From contig NZ_AP022600.1 of the NCBI RefSeq assembly GCF_010725885.1, forward strand, positions 3,720,001 through 3,784,000: a stretch of 64,000 nt of DNA. The letters run 5' to 3'. The notes below the pieces were generated by a model. It worked only from the letters and a program-made list of their open reading frames with translations, was not told where the DNA came from and made no database searches. This document shows positions 61,575-64,000 of this stretch, piece after piece; the first letter of the stretch is position 1; every line of letters starts with the position of its first letter. The DNA comes from Mycolicibacterium tokaiense (lineage in GTDB: Bacteria; Actinomycetota; Actinomycetes; Mycobacteriales; Mycobacteriaceae). The position numbers were made by a program, and so were the translations under genes.

Positions 61575-62411
61575 ATGAAATTCGGTATCTCGACGTTTGT
61601 CACGGACGACGGAATCGATCCGGTGTCCTTGGGCCGCGCCATCGAGGAGCGGGGTTTTCACTCGCTGATGGTGGCGGAGCACTCGAACATCCCCGCCAGT
61701 CGTGAATCCGCGTACCCGGGTGGCGGCGACCTGCCTTCGGTGTACTACAAGACCCTCGACCCGTTCGTCACCCTGGCGGCCGCCGCGGCCGTCACCGAGA
61801 CCATCGAACTGATCACCGGTGTCGCGTTGCTGATCCAGCGTGACCCCATCCACACCGCCAAGGAAGCCGCGAGCGTGGACCTGATCTCCGGCGGCCGTTT
61901 TGTCTTCGGGGTCGGTGCGGGCTGGAACCTCGAAGAGATGCGCGCCCACGGGACCGACCCGAAAACCCGCGGCGCTCTGCTCGACGAGCGCATCGAGGCC
62001 ATCACGGCGTTGTGGACCCAGGAACGCGCCGAATACCACGGCAGGCTGGTCGATTTCGAGCCGACATTCTGCCGCCCCAAGCCGGTCCAGAAGCCGCACC
62101 CGCCGATTTTCATCGGAGGTAACTCCGACGCCACCGTCAGACGGGCCCTGCGCCATGGCGCGGGCTGGATCTCGAATCCGCTGCCGCTCGACGACCTGGC
62201 GCGACGCACCGGCCAACTGCGTGACGGTGCGGGCCGTGATGTGCCGCTGGCGATGTTCGGTACCCCGGTGGACCAGGATTACTGGCACGCTGTGGATCAG
62301 TTGGGTTTTGGGCAGGTGGGTCTGCTGCTGCCGTCGGTGCCCAGGGACAAGGCGCTGGGTCTGCTCGACGACTACGCCGCAGCGGTGCAGCAGTACGGGG
62401 ACCGACCGTGA
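61575..62411 (+). CDS. LLM-class (F420-type) oxidoreductase
   Basis: The 278-residue protein is a luciferase-like TIM barrel: MKFGISTFVTDDGIDP, LMVAEHSNIPAS, ELITGVALLIQRDPIHTAKEAASVDLISGGRFVFGVGAGWNLEEM and FIGGNSDATVRRALRHGAGW. Members in mycobacteria commonly use F420. ATG 61575 follows AGGAG/GAGG. It overlaps the next SDR gene by 4 bp (GTGA). Confidence 0.9.
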   Translation: MKFGISTFVTDDGIDPVSLGRAIEERGFHSLMVAEHSNIPASRESAYPGGGDLPSVYYKTLDPFVTLAAAAAVTETIELITGVALLIQRDPIHTAKEAASVDLISGGRFVFGVGAGWNLEEMRAHGTDPKTRGALLDERIEAITALWTQERAEYHGRLVDFEPTFCRPKPVQKPHPPIFIGGNSDATVRRALRHGAGWISNPLPLDDLARRTGQLRDGAGRDVPLAMFGTPVDQDYWHAVDQLGFGQVGLLLPSVPRDKALGLLDDYAAAVQQYGDRP

Positions 62412-63142
62412 GCAAGGTCGTGGTGGTCACCGGTGCGGGCAGCGGGCTGGGCCGCGCCACCGCCAGGGTGTTGTTGGCGGCGGGGCACCGCGTGGTGCTG
62501 GCCGGCCGACGGCCGGTGGCGTTGGCCGAAACGGCTGCGGGACATCCGAACTCGAGGATCTGCGGCACCGATGTCACGGATTCCGCGTCGGTGGACGCGC
62601 TGTTTGCCGATGCGGTGTCGGCCTTCGGCCGGGTCGATGTGTTGTTCAACAACGCCGGGGTGTTCGGTCCGGCGGCATCGGTCAGCGAGATCGACGACGC
62701 CTCCTGGGAGCAGGCCTGGCGCACCAACGTCGACGGGTCGGTGTTCTGTGCCCGTGCCGCGGCCCGGGTGATGACGGCGCAAGTGCCCCGCGGGGGGCGC
62801 ATCATCAACAACGGCTCGCTGGCGGCGCACCGGCCACGCCCCCGCACGCTCGCCTACGCGGTGACCAAGCACGCCATCACCGGCCTGACCGCATCGATGC
62901 TGCTGGACCTACGGGATCTGGACATCTGCGTCACCCAGATCGACATCGGCAACGCCGCGACCGTGATGACCGCGGGATTCTCCGAGGCCGTGCAGGCCAA
63001 CGGGTCTGTGCTGGCCGAACCCACGATCGATGCCGAACACGTGGCGCGGTCGATCGCGCACGTGATCGACCTGCCGCTCGAGGTGGCCATTCCATCGGTG
63101 ACGGTGATGGCGCGGGCCATGCCCTACTTCGGGCGCGGCTGA
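62408..63142 (+). CDS. Short-chain dehydrogenase/reductase
   Basis: The 244-residue SDR has TGAGSGLGRAT, the AGRRP pattern favouring NADP, NNAGVFGPA, Ser in NNGSLAA and YAVTK. GTG 62408 overlaps the stop of the F420-type gene, so the two are coupled and probably act in one pathway. The substrate is unknown. Confidence 0.9.
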   Translation: MSKVVVVTGAGSGLGRATARVLLAAGHRVVLAGRRPVALAETAAGHPNSRICGTDVTDSASVDALFADAVSAFGRVDVLFNNAGVFGPAASVSEIDDASWEQAWRTNVDGSVFCARAAARVMTAQVPRGGRIINNGSLAAHRPRPRTLAYAVTKHAITGLTASMLLDLRDLDICVTQIDIGNAATVMTAGFSEAVQANGSVLAEPTIDAEHVARSIAHVIDLPLEVAIPSVTVMARAMPYFGRG

Positions 63143-63220
63143 GGGGTCGCGCCTACTCGGCACCGTGGCAGGCTGATGAGGCATCTACGATCGTGCCCAG
63201 TAGATGGGGAAGGTGGCGCC

Positions 63221-63880
63221 ATGACACACAGGACACGAATCGCGCTCACCGCGGCGGCGGTGGTCGCGGTGGTGGTGGCGACGCTGGCCGTGCTGTTCCT
63301 GCGCGACGACAGTGCGCCGCAGCAGCTTGCGGGCCCGGAGTCGGAGTTGGTGGTCCGCGACAACAGCCACCGGCTGTCGTCGGTCCCGGACAGTCCCGTC
63401 CACTTCGTCGAGTTCCTCGACTTCGAATGCGAGGGCTGCAAGGCGATGTACCCGGTGGTCGAACAACTGCGCTCCGAGTACGGCGACCGGGTGAACTTCG
63501 TCATCCGCTACTTCCCGCTCAGCGGCCACGTCAACTCCGAGCGCGCCGCCCGTGCAGCCGAGGCCGCAGCCCAGCAGGGCCAACTCGAACCGATGTACAA
63601 GAAGCTCTTCGACACCCAGGATCAGTGGGGCCACCGCGACACGCCCTCAGATGCCGAGTTGCGGGCACTGGCGCAGGAGGTCGGACTGGACATGGCGGCG
63701 TTCGACGCTGCGTACAACGATCCGGCCACCGCGGAGCGCGTCGCGCAGGACAAGGCCGACGGGCAGGCGCTCGGCGTCGAGGGCACCCCGACGTTTTTCG
63801 TCGACGGCTCCCGGCTGCAACCGCGCAGCTACGAGGACCTGACCGGCGCGCTGGATGACGCGCTGGCTGCCGATCGTTGA
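63221..63880 (+). CDS. DsbA-like thioredoxin-fold protein, membrane anchored
   Basis: The 219-residue protein has one N-terminal membrane helix (about 8-27) and a DsbA fold: HFVEFLDFECEGCKAMYPVVEQL with the CEGC active site (Cys-x-x-Cys), VIRYFPLSGHVNSERAARAAEAA, and the cis-Pro loop VEGTPTFFVDG. It likely forms or shuffles disulfides outside the membrane. ATG 63221 has GGAAGGTGG upstream. Confidence 0.9.
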   Translation: MTHRTRIALTAAAVVAVVVATLAVLFLRDDSAPQQLAGPESELVVRDNSHRLSSVPDSPVHFVEFLDFECEGCKAMYPVVEQLRSEYGDRVNFVIRYFPLSGHVNSERAARAAEAAAQQGQLEPMYKKLFDTQDQWGHRDTPSDAELRALAQEVGLDMAAFDAAYNDPATAERVAQDKADGQALGVEGTPTFFVDGSRLQPRSYEDLTGALDDALAADR

Positions 63881-64000
63881 CGGGTGAATAGCCAGAACAC
63901 CAGCCACACCGAGGCGCCGGCGACCAGCAGGGCGCCGGGCACGTGGATCGCGAGGGTGGCGCCTTCGCCCAGGTAGGCCTGCAGGAACGAATAGGCGAAC
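63829..64000 (-). CDS. C-terminal part of a membrane protein (window edge)
   Basis: The last 57 codons of a leftward gene: the start lies beyond 64000. Readable segment: FAYSFLQAYLGEGATLAIHV, then a hydrophobic helix (LLVAGASVWLVFWLF) and a short Arg/Ser-rich tail, stopping at 63829. It overlaps the 3' end of the DsbA-like gene by 52 bp, tail to tail. The family is not determined from this piece. Confidence 0.6.
   Translation of the reverse strand, partial: FAYSFLQAYLGEGATLAIHVPGALLVAGASVWLVFWLFTRQRSAASASSSAPVRSS

Overview
This is high-GC actinobacterial DNA and most likely comes from a fast-growing Mycobacterium (Mycolicibacterium type). The evidence is an MspA-family porin gene, an Rv1733c-like membrane protein, a relative of the mycobacterial non-canonical methylenetetrahydrofolate reductase (Rv2172c type), a haemophore-like secreted protein, an F420-type luciferase-like oxidoreductase, many GTG starts and GTGA/ATGA gene overlaps. 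All calls come from reading the sequence; no database search was run.

Positions 1 to about 10,400 look like the right-hand part of an integrated genetic island. It starts inside a decayed MobF/TraA conjugative relaxase-helicase with three frameshifts. Next comes a compact two-gene SIR2-HerA anti-phage module (2721-6087) with visibly lower GC than its surroundings, followed by a single-pass membrane protein and three poorly known genes. One of these carries a HEPN-like R-x5-H motif and another has a RusA-like motif. The island ends at a 3' half copy of an initiator tRNA (about 10,358-10,400), which is the expected scar of integration into a tRNA gene, followed directly by a strong hairpin terminator. 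No integrase is visible next to this end.

From 10.5 kb the window is chromosomal. 10.5-17.0 kb holds a TerC-type membrane protein with a small HTH gene, divergent from an inorganic-carbon operon: DabB (NuoL-like), DabA (DUF2309), a PII-like protein and a beta-carbonic anhydrase. 17.2-22 kb has a GntR regulator with paired candidate operators, an alpha/beta hydrolase, an aldo/keto reductase, a ketopantoate-reductase-like gene and a TetR regulator. 21.9-26.9 kb is a catabolic-looking operon (APC permease, HisD-family dehydrogenase, nitrilase) divergent from a LysR regulator. 26.8-29.9 kb encodes three redox enzymes. 30.0-36.3 kb is a long leftward run: MFS transporter, VanW, GPP34, fumarase, ThrE. 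36.4-46.3 kb holds oxidoreductases and small regulators, several divergent from the genes they probably control, with clear palindromic operators between them.

46.3-49.3 kb is a VTC / DUF4956 / CotH trio. 49.5-52.5 kb encodes exported proteins (Pro/Gly-rich protein, MspA-like porin, Asp-rich partner, esterase) and a MarR regulator. 52.6-56.2 kb is a complete iron(III)-type ABC importer. 56.4-64.0 kb holds the MTHFR-like gene with a coupled unknown gene, the Rv1733c-like protein, a large exported phosphodiesterase, a VanY-like secreted protein, an LLM oxidoreductase with a coupled SDR, a DsbA-like thioredoxin-fold protein and the C-terminal part of a membrane protein cut by the window edge.
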